From: Gemmiger sp. An194
GTDB taxonomy: Bacteria > Bacillota > Clostridia > Oscillospirales > Ruminococcaceae
Assembly: GCF_002160145.1 (NCBI RefSeq)
Contig: NZ_NFKA01000001.1
Coordinates: 124,001 to 188,000 of the forward strand
DNA: 64,000 bases
Reading direction: 5' to 3'
Made by a program: the position numbers and the translations under genes. Shown one piece after another: positions 15,900 through 23,591 of this stretch; the stretch's first letter is position 1, and the number at the start of each line of letters is the position of its first letter. The notes beneath the pieces are model-generated. The model was not told where the DNA came from, made no database searches, and was given only the letters and a program-made list of their open reading frames with translations.

Positions 15900-17465
15900 T
15901 TACAGCAGCGGCGCGAACAGGCGCAGGATCAGCTGCGCCACCCGCTTGGGCAGGGGTGTTTTATAGGTGTCCTCCAGGAATACCTCGTTGCTCACGCTCA
16001 TGCACTCCTCCAGGTCGGCCCGCACATCCTGCACCATCTGCCCGCCGTAGAAGGCACAACAGTTTTCGAAATGCAGATACAGGCTGCGGTAGTCCATGTT
16101 GGCGCTGCCCACGATGGCGGTTTTGTCATCCGACACATACATCTTGGCGTGGATGAAGCCGGGGGTGTATTCAAAGATGCGCACGCCCGCCTCCAGCAGC
16201 ACCCGGTAGTAGCTCTGGGTCACCCAGTACACATACCATTTGTCCGGAATGCCGGGGGTGATGATCCGCACATCCACACCGCTTTTGGCAATCAGGGTCA
16301 GGGTGGTGATCATCTCGTTGTCCACCACCAGATAGGGGGTGGCGATATACACGTAGTTGGTGGCCTGCTGCAGCACGTTAAAGTAGGCGTTTTCGGCCAC
16401 ATTCTCTTCGTCCAGCGGGCTGTCGCCGTAGGACTGCACAAAGCCCCGGGCGGTGTAGCGCAGGGTGGGGGCGTAGTCCTTCGGGTCACTCACGCTGCCG
16501 GTGGTGAAGTCCCACATTTCCAGAAACAGTGCGGTCAGCGATTGCACGCCGCTGCCCTTGAGCATCAGGCCGGTGTCCTTCCACATGCCGAAGCGCTTTT
16601 TTCGATTGATGTATTCGTCGGAAAAGTTCAGCCCGCCGGTGAAGCCCACGTTGCCGTCGATCACGGTGATCTTCCGGTGGTCCCGGTGGTTGAGCATGGT
16701 GTAGTCCGAGATCCGGCCGGACAGCCGGGGCGGTGCAAAGGGATAGCACTTGATGCCCTTGCGCCGCAAGAATTCATCGTAGTTTTCCGGCAGGGTGAAC
16801 ATGCAGCCGAAGGCGTCGAACAAAAGGCGCACATCCACACCCTCGGCGGCCTTCTGGGTGAGAATTTCCAGAGTCGTGTCCCACATGTAGCCGGGCTTGA
16901 TGATGAAATACTCCATGAAGATGAAGTGCTTGGCGCCCTTCAGTTCCTCCAGAAAGCGGGGAAAGAAATCCTGGCCCCAGGCGTAATATTCGCTCTGGGT
17001 ATCGCCATAAAGGGGAGCGCCTGCGCACTGGGACAGATAGGTGGCACTGCGGGCCAGGTTTTTGTCCTTCACCTGCAGGCGGCGCATGGGCTCCGGGTCC
17101 TGAGGCAGCGATCGGGTTCCCCGCTCGGTGATGGATTCCAGCCGCTTGGCGTGGCGGTTGCCGGTGTTCCGGTGGCCCCAGAACAGGTAGAACAGGGTAC
17201 CGGTGGGCGGCATGACCAGAATCATGATCAGCCACATGATTTTATAGACCGGGTTGACCTTGTCCTTATCCAGCAGTGTGAGCACAGCCAGGGCGCTGAG
17301 CAGCATCAGAAACAGATAAAAATACGGGAAAAATCTGCCCAGCCCAACGGCGATGCCAACCACCAGAGTAATCTGCAGCAGCAGCAAGACCGCGAAGAAA
17401 AAGCTGCGGGACAACAGCCCACGGCCCAGTTTGTTGCGGGCTTTGCGTACCTTCTTCATTTCCAT
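15900..17465 (-). CDS. cls: Cardiolipin synthase (phospholipase D superfamily)
   Basis: At 521 residues it has the bacterial ClsA layout: two N-terminal membrane helices (about 20-45 and 50-95), then two PLD domains with HKD motifs. These are NHRDHRKITVIDG (about 258) and IHAKMYVSDDKTAIVGSANMD (about 435). It condenses two phosphatidylglycerols to cardiolipin and glycerol at the membrane. AGGAGG lies upstream of the ATG; a second in-frame ATG two codons on is also possible. It leads an operon with DUF3842. Confidence 0.93.
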   Translation of the reverse strand: MEMKKVRKARNKLGRGLLSRSFFFAVLLLLQITLVVGIAVGLGRFFPYFYLFLMLLSALAVLTLLDKDKVNPVYKIMWLIMILVMPPTGTLFYLFWGHRNTGNRHAKRLESITERGTRSLPQDPEPMRRLQVKDKNLARSATYLSQCAGAPLYGDTQSEYYAWGQDFFPRFLEELKGAKHFIFMEYFIIKPGYMWDTTLEILTQKAAEGVDVRLLFDAFGCMFTLPENYDEFLRRKGIKCYPFAPPRLSGRISDYTMLNHRDHRKITVIDGNVGFTGGLNFSDEYINRKKRFGMWKDTGLMLKGSGVQSLTALFLEMWDFTTGSVSDPKDYAPTLRYTARGFVQSYGDSPLDEENVAENAYFNVLQQATNYVYIATPYLVVDNEMITTLTLIAKSGVDVRIITPGIPDKWYVYWVTQSYYRVLLEAGVRIFEYTPGFIHAKMYVSDDKTAIVGSANMDYRSLYLHFENCCAFYGGQMVQDVRADLEECMSVSNEVFLEDTYKTPLPKRVAQLILRLFAPLL

Positions 17466-17573
17466 AATAATAAGCCTCCTGCATGAAAAAGGGAAAAAGG
17501 CAAACGAAAAAGCCTTTGGGGGATATTATATCACAGTTTTCCCACAAAATCGACGGAAAGACCCTGGGGAAAC

Positions 17574-17602
17574 AAAAAGAGCGCACGGTGCTGCGTGCGC
17601 TC
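17574..17602 (-). terminator. Terminator of the cyclophilin gene
   Basis: GAGCGCACG (17579-17587) pairs with CGTGCGCTC (17594-17602), with five Ts following on the minus strand. Confidence 0.8.
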
Positions 17603-17611
17603 GGAATGAAT

Positions 17612-18421
17612 TTATTCGGTCTGACTGGTGCTCTGTGCCGCGCTGGAGGTCTGGGAAGCGGAGGAGGAAGCCCCTTCGCTGCCGCTGGCGGGAGCCGGGT
17701 CCGCCGCGCCGTAGGTGCTGATGGTCACGCTGTTGAGCAGCACGTCCTCCACAGGCTTGCCGTGCTCGTCCACCTCGCTCTGGGCCAGGGCGTCCACCAC
17801 ATCCATGCCCTCGTAGACCTGGCCGAACACGGTGTCGGTGTAGTCCAGATAGGGCAGGCCGCCCGCCGCATCGTAGGCCTCGATCACCTCGGTGCGCACG
17901 CCCGCCTGTTCCATCTGGGTGCGCAGGCTGTCGTCCAGCTTTTCGGGCAGCGACTGCACAAAGTAGAACTGGCTCAGGCCGGAGACATTCTCATCCGGGC
18001 TGAAGGCGGCGCACAGTGCGCCGGAATAGTGGTGCAGCTGGTCCGAGATCTCCTTGGGGTAGGGGTTGTTGTTCCAGATGGTGGAGCCGGTGGTGCCGCT
18101 GCCGGAGGCATCGCCGCCCTGCACCACAAAGCCGGAAACGATCCGGTGGAAGCTGGTGCCGTTGTAGTAGCCCTCCTGGGCCAGACGGGTGAAGTTCTCC
18201 ACCGCCATGGGGGCCTGGTCCGGATACAGCACGGCCCGCACCTCACCGGCGCTGGTGTTGAAGATGGCAATGGGGTCGCCCTCGGCGGGGGTCTGGAACT
18301 GAAGCTCCTCGCTTTCCACCTGGGGGCGTTTGATGGAGCTGCCCACAACTCCGCCGCCGCAGCCTGTGAGCAGGCCGGCGGCCAGAACGACGGCCGCTGC
18401 CAAAGCAATGAATCTGCGCAA
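17612..18421 (-). CDS. Cyclophilin-type peptidyl-prolyl isomerase, lipoprotein
   Basis: 269 residues. A lipoprotein signal ends in LLTGC (Cys21), so the enzyme is anchored outside the membrane. The cyclophilin domain (about 45-240) holds GTSFHRIVSGFVVQGGD, the catalytic Arg segment, and FGQVYEGMDVVDAL near the end. A large insert, with NPYPKEISDQLHHYSGALC, occupies the middle. The C-terminus is a Ser/Ala/Gln tail typical of surface-exposed linkers. It likely assists folding of secreted proteins. It is a single-gene unit with an extended -10 (TGGTATAAT, minus, 18463-18468) and a terminator. Confidence 0.9.
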   Translation of the reverse strand: MRRFIALAAAVVLAAGLLTGCGGGVVGSSIKRPQVESEELQFQTPAEGDPIAIFNTSAGEVRAVLYPDQAPMAVENFTRLAQEGYYNGTSFHRIVSGFVVQGGDASGSGTTGSTIWNNNPYPKEISDQLHHYSGALCAAFSPDENVSGLSQFYFVQSLPEKLDDSLRTQMEQAGVRTEVIEAYDAAGGLPYLDYTDTVFGQVYEGMDVVDALAQSEVDEHGKPVEDVLLNSVTISTYGAADPAPASGSEGASSSASQTSSAAQSTSQTE

Positions 18422-18462
18422 GGAAGATGCCCTCCTGTAATTTTTTGATAGAAATAATACAT

Positions 18463-18468
18463 ATTATA
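18463..18468 (-). promoter_or_regulatory. Extended -10 of the cyclophilin gene
   Basis: TATAAT with upstream TG on the minus strand; the -35 is weak, as is usual for extended -10 promoters. Confidence 0.55.
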
Positions 18469-18549
18469 CCACAAAGCCGGGAAAAATAAAAACCAGCTGC
18501 TCCAAGTATTTTATAAAACTTTCACAGCGGGTTTTGTTGCGTTTTTCTA

Positions 18550-18578
18550 TTGACGCAGGCAGCAAAAAAAGGTAAACT
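18550..18578 (+). promoter_or_regulatory. Promoter of the DUF1292 gene
   Basis: TTGACG (18550-18555), 17-base spacer, TAAACT (18573-18578). Confidence 0.65.
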
Positions 18579-18636
18579 TTATCTAGCAGATCACACAGGC
18601 GAGGCCCGAGGGCCCGCCCGAAAAAGGAGAGCAAAC

Positions 18637-18960
18637 ATGGCTGAGAACAACACCCCTGTCACCGAGCAGGAAGAAGATTACACCCCCGACCTGGTGACCC
18701 TGGAGGACGAGGAAGGCAAAGAGCACACCTTTGAGGTGATCGACGCAGCCGACCACAAGGGCGTTCACTACATGGCACTGGTTCCCTACGTGGAGAACGA
18801 GGAAGAGCTGGAGGACGCCGAGCTGGACCTGATCCTGATGAAGGTCGGCCAGGACGCGGAGGGCGAATACCTGGATATCGTGGAAGACGACGAGGAGCTT
18901 TACGAGGTGAGCAACCTGTTCGAGAAGCGCCTGCGCGAATTCTTCGACATCGAGCAGTAA
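18637..18960 (+). CDS. DUF1292 family small acidic protein
   Basis: The ATG at 18637 has AAAAGGAGA upstream, giving 107 residues. It is strongly acidic, with the DUF1292 signature pattern: VTLEDEEGKEHTFEVID, then MALVPYVENEEELEDAELDLILMKV, and a C-terminal helix EVSNLFEKRLREFFD. The family (including Bacillus YrzB) is widespread in Firmicutes and often encoded near ruvX, but its role is unknown. The promoter is upstream; an RNA-like region follows. Confidence 0.85.
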   Translation: MAENNTPVTEQEEDYTPDLVTLEDEEGKEHTFEVIDAADHKGVHYMALVPYVENEEELEDAELDLILMKVGQDAEGEYLDIVEDDEELYEVSNLFEKRLREFFDIEQ

Positions 18961-18984
18961 GCCTGCCGCCCAAACACGCTTAGC

Positions 18985-19180
18985 ATCCTGCCTTGTGCGA
19001 TTTGTTGCAGCTTTAAATAATCCTACTAATCAAATTCAGGGAGCCCGGAGTTGACTACCGGACCGCAGACCTCCCGCCCCTCAAGGGGAGCACGGAAGAA
19101 GGGAGTGGAAAAGTGGCCACAGGGCACCCACCTGCCATCCGGTAGGTTTTGATTGGCTGCAGACGGCAAGGCGGGGCTAT
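18985..19180 (+). ncRNA. Candidate 6S RNA (ssrS-like)
   Basis: No coding frame fits this stretch. Its ends pair: GCCTTG (18990-18995) with CAAGGC (19167-19172), and TGCAGC (19006-19011) with GCTGCA (19156-19161). Next comes CTAATCAAA (19026-19034) with TTTGATTGG (19148-19156). Inside lie a hairpin CCTGCC-ATCC-GGTAGG and an apical CCCC-TCAA-GGGG stem. A 3' small hairpin followed by a G/C-rich closing arm that pairs with the 5' end, around a large open region of about 190 bases, is the 6S layout. A terminator follows directly. No promoter of its own is clear; it may be cut from the DUF1292 transcript. The identity is a structural inference. Confidence 0.5.
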
Positions 19181-19194
19181 TTGAAAACAAAAGC

Positions 19195-19229
19195 GCTCCC
19201 GGTCCTTTCAAAGAACCGGGAGCTTTTTT
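19195..19229 (+). terminator. Terminator after the 6S-like RNA
   Basis: GCTCCCGGT (19195-19203) pairs with ACCGGGAGC (19215-19223), then T6. The following small gene starts 30 bases later. Confidence 0.85.
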
Positions 19230-19259
19230 GTGTCCCGCAGCAAAAGGAGGAAAGCCCCC

Positions 19260-19466
19260 ATGGGAAAGGGCGATTACCACGGCGCGAGCCACATCTATGG
19301 CAGCCGTGCGGGTACCAACCCCCGCGCCGAATACCGGGAATTCGATTTTGAGCCCGGCCGCGAGGCGGAAAAGGATGAGCTGCTGCGCAAGGTGCGCCGC
19401 CCGGAGCTGACCATCCAGGCGGGTTATCTGCGCAGGCCTGCCCGGAAGACTGTTAACAAGAAATAA
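19260..19466 (+). CDS. Small basic hypothetical protein (68 aa)
   Basis: An ATG 9 bases after AAGGAGG opens a 68-codon frame closed by a strong terminator, so it is very likely translated. The product starts MGKGDYHGASHIYGSRAG and ends in a basic tail (RRPARKTVNKK). There is no signal peptide or membrane segment. I recognise no family. The charge suggests an RNA or ribosome partner, but that is a guess. Confidence 0.65.
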   Translation: MGKGDYHGASHIYGSRAGTNPRAEYREFDFEPGREAEKDELLRKVRRPELTIQAGYLRRPARKTVNKK

Positions 19467-19509
19467 AAAATCGCCGCCCCAGCACAAAGCAGCGGGGCGG
19501 CGATTTTTT
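19465..19509. terminator. Bidirectional terminator
   Basis: AAAAAATCGCCGCCCC pairs with GGGGCGGCGATTTTTT; it serves the small gene and the converging LUD gene. Confidence 0.9.
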
Positions 19510-19526
19510 GCGGCGGAAAAGCCGGA

Positions 19527-20162
19527 TCAGAAGCCCAGAGGTTCACCCACCAGCAGCACCTTGATGCGGCCGGGAATCCGCTGGTAGCGGTGGATGGTGG
19601 TGGTGCAGCAGATGCGGGCCGGGCTGTGGCAGTCGGCGCAGGTGCCGGTCACGGCGCAGGGGGTCTTGCAGTTCAGCCGGTCGGTGTTGGCGGGGGCGGC
19701 GATCTCCTTTACCCGGCGGGCGGCGGCGTGGATGTCCTTCACGATCTTGTTGCAGCCCACCACCAGCAGCACGTTCTTGGGGCCGAAGGTCATGGCGGCT
19801 ACCCGGTTGGCGGTGCCGTCCACGTTGTACAGCTCACCGGCCTCGGTCACCGAGTTGGTGCTGGCCAGATACCAGTCGGCGCTGAACACCTGGCGGAACA
19901 GCGCGTCCAGCTCCTCGCCGGTCACCTTGCTTCGGTCCAGATACTGATAACGGCCGCTGGCCAGCAGGTCCATCACGCCGGTCTCGGCCAGGCTCACGCT
20001 GCCGCCGTTGGAAACCACGGCGCCCTCGGGGATCATCTGCTCCACAAAGGGGCGTACCTCGGCGGCGGTCTTCACATAGTAGGCCTCCATGTTGTTGGCG
20101 CGCAGGGCCTCCATAGTGCGCTGGATGCGGCGCTCGGTGTTTAAAATCACTGCTTCATGCAT
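19527..20162 (-). CDS. LUD-domain protein (LutC/YkgG-like, DUF162)
   Basis: 211 residues of the LUD fold: EAYYVKTAAEVRPFVEQMIPEGAVVSNGGSVSLAETG, then DWYLASTNSVTEAGELYNVDG and VLLVVGCNKIVKDIHAA. Four Cys near the C-terminus (CKTPCAVTGTCADC) could hold a metal or cluster. Relatives take part in lactate oxidation (LutABC), but here no LutA or LutB partner is present, as is common for solo LUD proteins in Clostridia. GGAGG lies before the ATG; the promoter has an extended TATAAT (minus, 20213-20218). Confidence 0.8.
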   Translation of the reverse strand: MHEAVILNTERRIQRTMEALRANNMEAYYVKTAAEVRPFVEQMIPEGAVVSNGGSVSLAETGVMDLLASGRYQYLDRSKVTGEELDALFRQVFSADWYLASTNSVTEAGELYNVDGTANRVAAMTFGPKNVLLVVGCNKIVKDIHAAARRVKEIAAPANTDRLNCKTPCAVTGTCADCHSPARICCTTTIHRYQRIPGRIKVLLVGEPLGF

Positions 20163-20212
20163 GAGAATTCCTCCTTCAACAGCTTGCTCAATGGGCTGGA
20201 ATTGTTGTTTTT

Positions 20213-20325
20213 ATTATAGCACATCTTTTGTTTTGCGGCGCTGTGTGAATCCCGGCGCACACAAAAGTTTTACAGGCAGCTGCCAGAGCCTGCCATTGCA
20301 GGAGCCGGGGCGGTTGTGCTACAAT
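20213..20325. promoter_or_regulatory. Divergent promoter region of the LUD and redoxin-like genes
   Basis: Leftward there is an extended -10 TGCTATAAT (20213-20218, minus). Rightward there is TTGCAG (20296-20301), an 18-base spacer and TACAAT (20320-20325) with TG upstream. The rightward leader then holds a small hairpin (AGCGC-ACAG-GCGCT). Nothing else is seen in this 250-base gap. Confidence 0.55.
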
Positions 20326-20413
20326 GGTTTAAAGCGGCAGCGCACAGGCGCTGCTGCGCCTTTTGTGATTTTACACCGGCGGTTGTGCCGGATGTTGAAG
20401 GAGTATGACTTGC

Positions 20414-21430
20414 ATGGCCAAGCGTTTAAAGGCCGGTGATAAAATTCCGGCGTTTTCCTACGATACCCCTTACGAACCGCAGAAAAGCTTCTACGGCTTT
20501 TTGCAGGGGGACAAGCCGGTGGTGCTGGTGTTCCTGCCCAACTTCGGGCACCCCATCACCCGGCATTTTATCACCCAGTATCTGGAGACCATCTACGCGC
20601 TGCGCAGTGTCCGTTTGGCCTGCGTGGTACGCTCCCGGCCCGAGGCCATTGCCAAGGCCGCGCCCAGGGGCTCGCTGCCCTTTGAGCTGATCTGCGATGC
20701 GGAGGGCGTGCTGTACGATTACTTCCAGATTCCCCAGAAGCGCGGCATGCTGCGCTGCTATTCGCTGGAGGGCATGCGCATCATCAAGCAGGCTCGCCAG
20801 GAGGGGTATTCCCCGGCCAAAAACGAGTTGAATCAGCTGCCTCTTACTCTGGTGCTGAACGAAGACGGACAGGTGCTGTTTGCTCACTACGGCCACAGCA
20901 TGACCGACCTCCCGGCGGATTGCTCGGCCATGGAGCGGGTGGCGCAGGAGCTGCCCCTGCCTGCAAAAGAGGCGGAACCACAGCCGGAAGTTTCGGATGC
21001 CTTCCCGCAGGAACAGCAGCCGCAGATCTTTGACGGCTTTGAACAGCCGGATCAGGGGGCGCTCACCGAAGCGGAGCTGCTGGCCGCACTGGAGGAGAAC
21101 AAAGCCTTTGAGGCGCAGCAGGCGGCACAGGGGGAGCAGTCCGCTGTTGCCTTCCATCGGCAGGAGGAAGCGACTCCTGTGGAGCAGCCCCAGCCCGCGC
21201 CTCAGGTGGACGAGCCCCAGCCGGAGCAGGCCTGGACCGCCGCGCCGGAAAGCAGCGTCTATCCGCCGCAGGAAGCGCTTCAGGAGCCACAGGAGCCCAC
21301 CGAAGCACCCCAGGAGCCGGTGGAGCCGGTGCCCGCATCGGTCTGGCGGGGCAAGATGATCTATTCGCCGGATCATGTGCCGGTGAAGGTGGATTTTTCC
21401 GCCCTGGGCTTTGGCGGCGACAAGAACTGA
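20414..21430 (+). CDS. Redoxin-fold protein without the active-site cysteine, Pro/Gln-rich tail
   Basis: The ATG at 20414 fits the AAGGAG site better than the one 9 bases earlier; 338 residues. Residues 1-160 follow the AhpC/TSA pattern: LKAGDKIPAFSYDTP, then VVLVFLPNFGHPITRHFITQYLE, then VYD-type and TLVLNEDGQVLFAHYG segments. Where peroxiredoxins carry the peroxidatic Cys, this protein reads PNFGHPITRHF, so no redox Cys is present. Residues about 175-310 are a low-complexity Glu/Pro/Gln/Ala segment, and the end (WRGKMIYSPDHVPVKVDFSALGFG) looks conserved. A binding or scaffold role is more likely than peroxidase activity. Confidence 0.6.
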   Translation: MAKRLKAGDKIPAFSYDTPYEPQKSFYGFLQGDKPVVLVFLPNFGHPITRHFITQYLETIYALRSVRLACVVRSRPEAIAKAAPRGSLPFELICDAEGVLYDYFQIPQKRGMLRCYSLEGMRIIKQARQEGYSPAKNELNQLPLTLVLNEDGQVLFAHYGHSMTDLPADCSAMERVAQELPLPAKEAEPQPEVSDAFPQEQQPQIFDGFEQPDQGALTEAELLAALEENKAFEAQQAAQGEQSAVAFHRQEEATPVEQPQPAPQVDEPQPEQAWTAAPESSVYPPQEALQEPQEPTEAPQEPVEPVPASVWRGKMIYSPDHVPVKVDFSALGFGGDKN

Positions 21431-21436
21431 ACATAC

Positions 21437-21487
21437 AAAAACCGGGCCGGAACGCATGGGCAATTGCCAGCGTTCCGGCCCGGTTTT
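21437..21487. terminator. Bidirectional terminator between redoxin-like and lysO genes
   Basis: AAAACCGGGCCGGAACGC pairs with GCGTTCCGGCCCGGTTTT. Confidence 0.9.
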
Positions 21488-21512
21488 TTGTTTCAATTGC
21501 AAAAGAGACTGC

Positions 21513-22112
21513 TCACAAAAGCGCCGCACACAGCGAGATCAGCGGCGGCACCGCGGCCGAACAGACCACTCCGTTGAACACCGAAAGCACCACCGTTTCC
21601 TCGTCGGTGAAGCGGATCATCATCGAGAGGGTGGTGTCCTCACTGGTGGCGGCAGCGGGGGCGATGCAGGTGTAGTAGTTCAGGCGGCGGGAGATGGGCG
21701 GGATCACGAAAAAGGAGAAGATCTCCCGCATCAGGTTGCTCAGAAAGGCAATGCTGCCCAGCTGTGCTCCGGCCAGGTTGCCCACGGTCACACCGGCCAG
21801 GCTGTACCAGCCCAGACCGCTGGCCACCATGGTGCTTTGCCCCAGCGAAAAGCCCAGCAGCGGAGCACACATCGCGCCGCCCACCAGCGAACCAGCAATG
21901 ATGCCGATGGGGATGAGGAATGCCTTGATGTGGTATTGCTTGATTTTTGCCCAGATGCCCTCGTGCAGGCCGATGCTGATGCCCACCAGAAACATAAGCA
22001 GATACAGCACCAGGTCCGAGTGACCGGCGAGCAGGGTCAGCAGGGGAAGCTCCAGACCGGAAAGCCCGTAAAGAACGCCGCCCACCAGGGCGATCACTGC
22101 CAGAATCACCAT
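21513..22112 (-). CDS. LysO-family lysine exporter, C-terminal half
   Basis: 199 residues, about six hydrophobic segments. It matches the C-terminal two thirds of LysO/YbjE (DUF340): LMFLVGISIGLHEG, GLGWYSLAGVTVGNLAGAQLGSIAFLSNLMREI, and VFNGVVCSAAVPPLISL near the end. In E. coli LysO is one protein of about 300 residues that exports lysine and thialysine; here the two halves are separate genes, as in a number of Firmicutes. Its ribosome site CGGAGG overlaps the stop of the N-terminal half, implying coupled, equal production. Confidence 0.8.
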   Translation of the reverse strand: MVILAVIALVGGVLYGLSGLELPLLTLLAGHSDLVLYLLMFLVGISIGLHEGIWAKIKQYHIKAFLIPIGIIAGSLVGGAMCAPLLGFSLGQSTMVASGLGWYSLAGVTVGNLAGAQLGSIAFLSNLMREIFSFFVIPPISRRLNYYTCIAPAAATSEDTTLSMMIRFTDEETVVLSVFNGVVCSAAVPPLISLCAALL

Positions 22113-22119
22113 AAGCCGG

Positions 22120-22407
22120 TCACCTCCGTTTGTTGCGCTTTTCCCGCCCGTTCATAAAACGGCAGGTGAGCAGGTAGACAAAAAGCACAGAAAAGGCCAC
22201 CGGCACCAGGCAGAACACCAGGCTTTGCAGCCCCAGCTGGCCCAGCTCCTGCAAAAAGCCCGGCCGCTGCCCCAGCATAACGCCCATGCAGAAAATCAGC
22301 GCCAGAGTGCACACCACCTGCAGCCGCTCGCAAAGTTTTTTGTATTGTTTCGGGAAAAACCGGCTGCCCACCAGCACTCCCAGACACATGATCAGGATCA
22401 CATCCAC
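22120..22407 (-). CDS. LysO-family lysine exporter, N-terminal half
   Basis: The best start is GTG at 22407, eight bases after GGAGGGG, giving 95 residues with three membrane segments: MDVILIMCLGVLVGSRFF, VVCTLALIFCMGVMLGQ and LVFCLVPVAFSVLFVYLL. This is the DUF340 N-terminal part of LysO. Its transcript has a very short leader, since the -10 (TATAAT, minus) lies at 22442-22447. The C-terminal half starts 7 bases after its stop codon. Confidence 0.75.
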   Translation of the reverse strand: MDVILIMCLGVLVGSRFFPKQYKKLCERLQVVCTLALIFCMGVMLGQRPGFLQELGQLGLQSLVFCLVPVAFSVLFVYLLTCRFMNGREKRNKRR

Positions 22408-22441
22408 AAACGGTCCCCTCCAGTTCGCGCAATTTCCCCTT

Positions 22442-22470
22442 ATTATAGCAAAAAAGCGCTGGGGTAGCAA
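22442..22470 (-). promoter_or_regulatory. lysO promoter inside the upstream terminator
   Basis: On the minus strand TTGCTA (22465-22470), 17-base spacer, TATAAT (22442-22447). The -35 lies in the loop of the CPBP gene's terminator hairpin. Confidence 0.65.
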
Positions 22471-22482
22471 TGCACCCCAGCG
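22451..22482 (-). terminator. Terminator of the XRE-DUF3169-CPBP operon
   Basis: CGCTGGGG (22457-22464) pairs with CCCCAGCG (22475-22482), with six Ts following on the minus strand. Confidence 0.8.
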
Positions 22483-22495
22483 GAGAAAAACGGCC

Positions 22496-23563
22496 TTATT
22501 GTGCAGGTTCGGCAGGTTGCTCGGAGATGGCGGGCTGTGCCTCTACGGGGAGGGGCAGCTCCACCACCGGGCCGGTGCGGAACACCTTGGAGGCCAGGAA
22601 GGGCAGGTACAGCACCGTCAGCGCCACAAAGCCCAGCAGCACGCTGGTCCAGTCCAACACCTGATTCTGGATGGCGTTGGGATCGGTGAACAGGGTAATG
22701 GCGTTGTTGTTAAAGAAGTGGATCAGCACCGGCGCCCAGATGCTTTTGGTCTTCATATAGGCAAAGCCGAAGAAGACGCTGTAGCAGATGCAGAGCACGA
22801 TCTGGTTCACTACGCTCAGACCCCAGGTGTCCGGGCTGTAGAAGAAGATGTTGATGGGCAGGTGCCACAGCCCCCAGGCCACGCCCAGCACCACAATGCC
22901 GCCCCGCAGGCCGAACCGCTTTTGCAGCAGAGGCTGTAAAAAGCCGCGCCAGCCGTACTCCTCCCCGAAAAAGGCGGTGTATACCAGCAGGAAGTTCAGC
23001 GGCATATTCACCAGCATGATGGTGAAATAGAGCGGGTCAACGGAAGTGGATTCTGCTTTTGCCAGAGTAGGGTCCACCAAAATCATCAGCCCGCTGAGCA
23101 GGACGATCCGGACAAAGTAGAGAACCGCAAACACCGCGAACACCGCAAACACCCAGCGGTTGAGCCGCATGCCCCAGGCGGTGCGGCGTGCCTTGCCGTC
23201 GAGAAAATAAAAGACCCAGCACAACACGCTGCCCACCATGATGACCCCGTTGCTTGCCGCCGCCCAGGGCAGGGCGGGGGCAATAGCGCTGGCAAGGGCG
23301 CACAGAGCCATGAGGACGGTCACCAGCAGGAAACAGATGTAAAATTTGCGGGGGATGGTTTTGTCCTCCCGGCGGGTGAGAAGAATGGCAAGGATAGCGC
23401 CGGCGGCAGGGTAGAACATCTGGGCCGAGGGAAAGGCCCTCACGTCGCTGCCTGCGTGGTAGGCAAGGCCCATGGGGATGCCCAACAGATAGGGCAGCAC
23501 AAAAGCGACCAGTCCGAAGATAATCAGCTGCCGTTTTTCCACGGCGGTCCAGTTGGTTTTCAT
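22496..23563 (-). CDS. CPBP-family intramembrane metalloprotease (type II CAAX protease-like)
   Basis: 355 residues with eight or so membrane helices. The three family motifs are present: EEYGWRGFL (about 202-210), with two Glu and the Arg; GLWHLP (about 232); and HFFNNN further on, which provide the metal ligands. In bacteria such proteins mature peptides or give bacteriocin immunity. It is the last gene of a three-gene unit with DUF3169 and an XRE repressor, which suggests controlled expression under peptide or envelope stress. The C-terminal tail is Pro/Glu-rich. Confidence 0.85.
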   Translation of the reverse strand: MKTNWTAVEKRQLIIFGLVAFVLPYLLGIPMGLAYHAGSDVRAFPSAQMFYPAAGAILAILLTRREDKTIPRKFYICFLLVTVLMALCALASAIAPALPWAAASNGVIMVGSVLCWVFYFLDGKARRTAWGMRLNRWVFAVFAVFAVLYFVRIVLLSGLMILVDPTLAKAESTSVDPLYFTIMLVNMPLNFLLVYTAFFGEEYGWRGFLQPLLQKRFGLRGGIVVLGVAWGLWHLPINIFFYSPDTWGLSVVNQIVLCICYSVFFGFAYMKTKSIWAPVLIHFFNNNAITLFTDPNAIQNQVLDWTSVLLGFVALTVLYLPFLASKVFRTGPVVELPLPVEAQPAISEQPAEPAQ

Positions 23564-23591
23564 GACAGATTCCTCCTTTTCGTGTTTGAAG

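Noticed and set aside
19081-19110. SRP RNA, because GGAGCACGGAAGAAGGGAG resembles the conserved SRP hairpin
   Set aside because: The GGTCCGGAAGGAAGCAGC core is not matched, and the overall fold with long-range end pairing does not fit a small SRP RNA.
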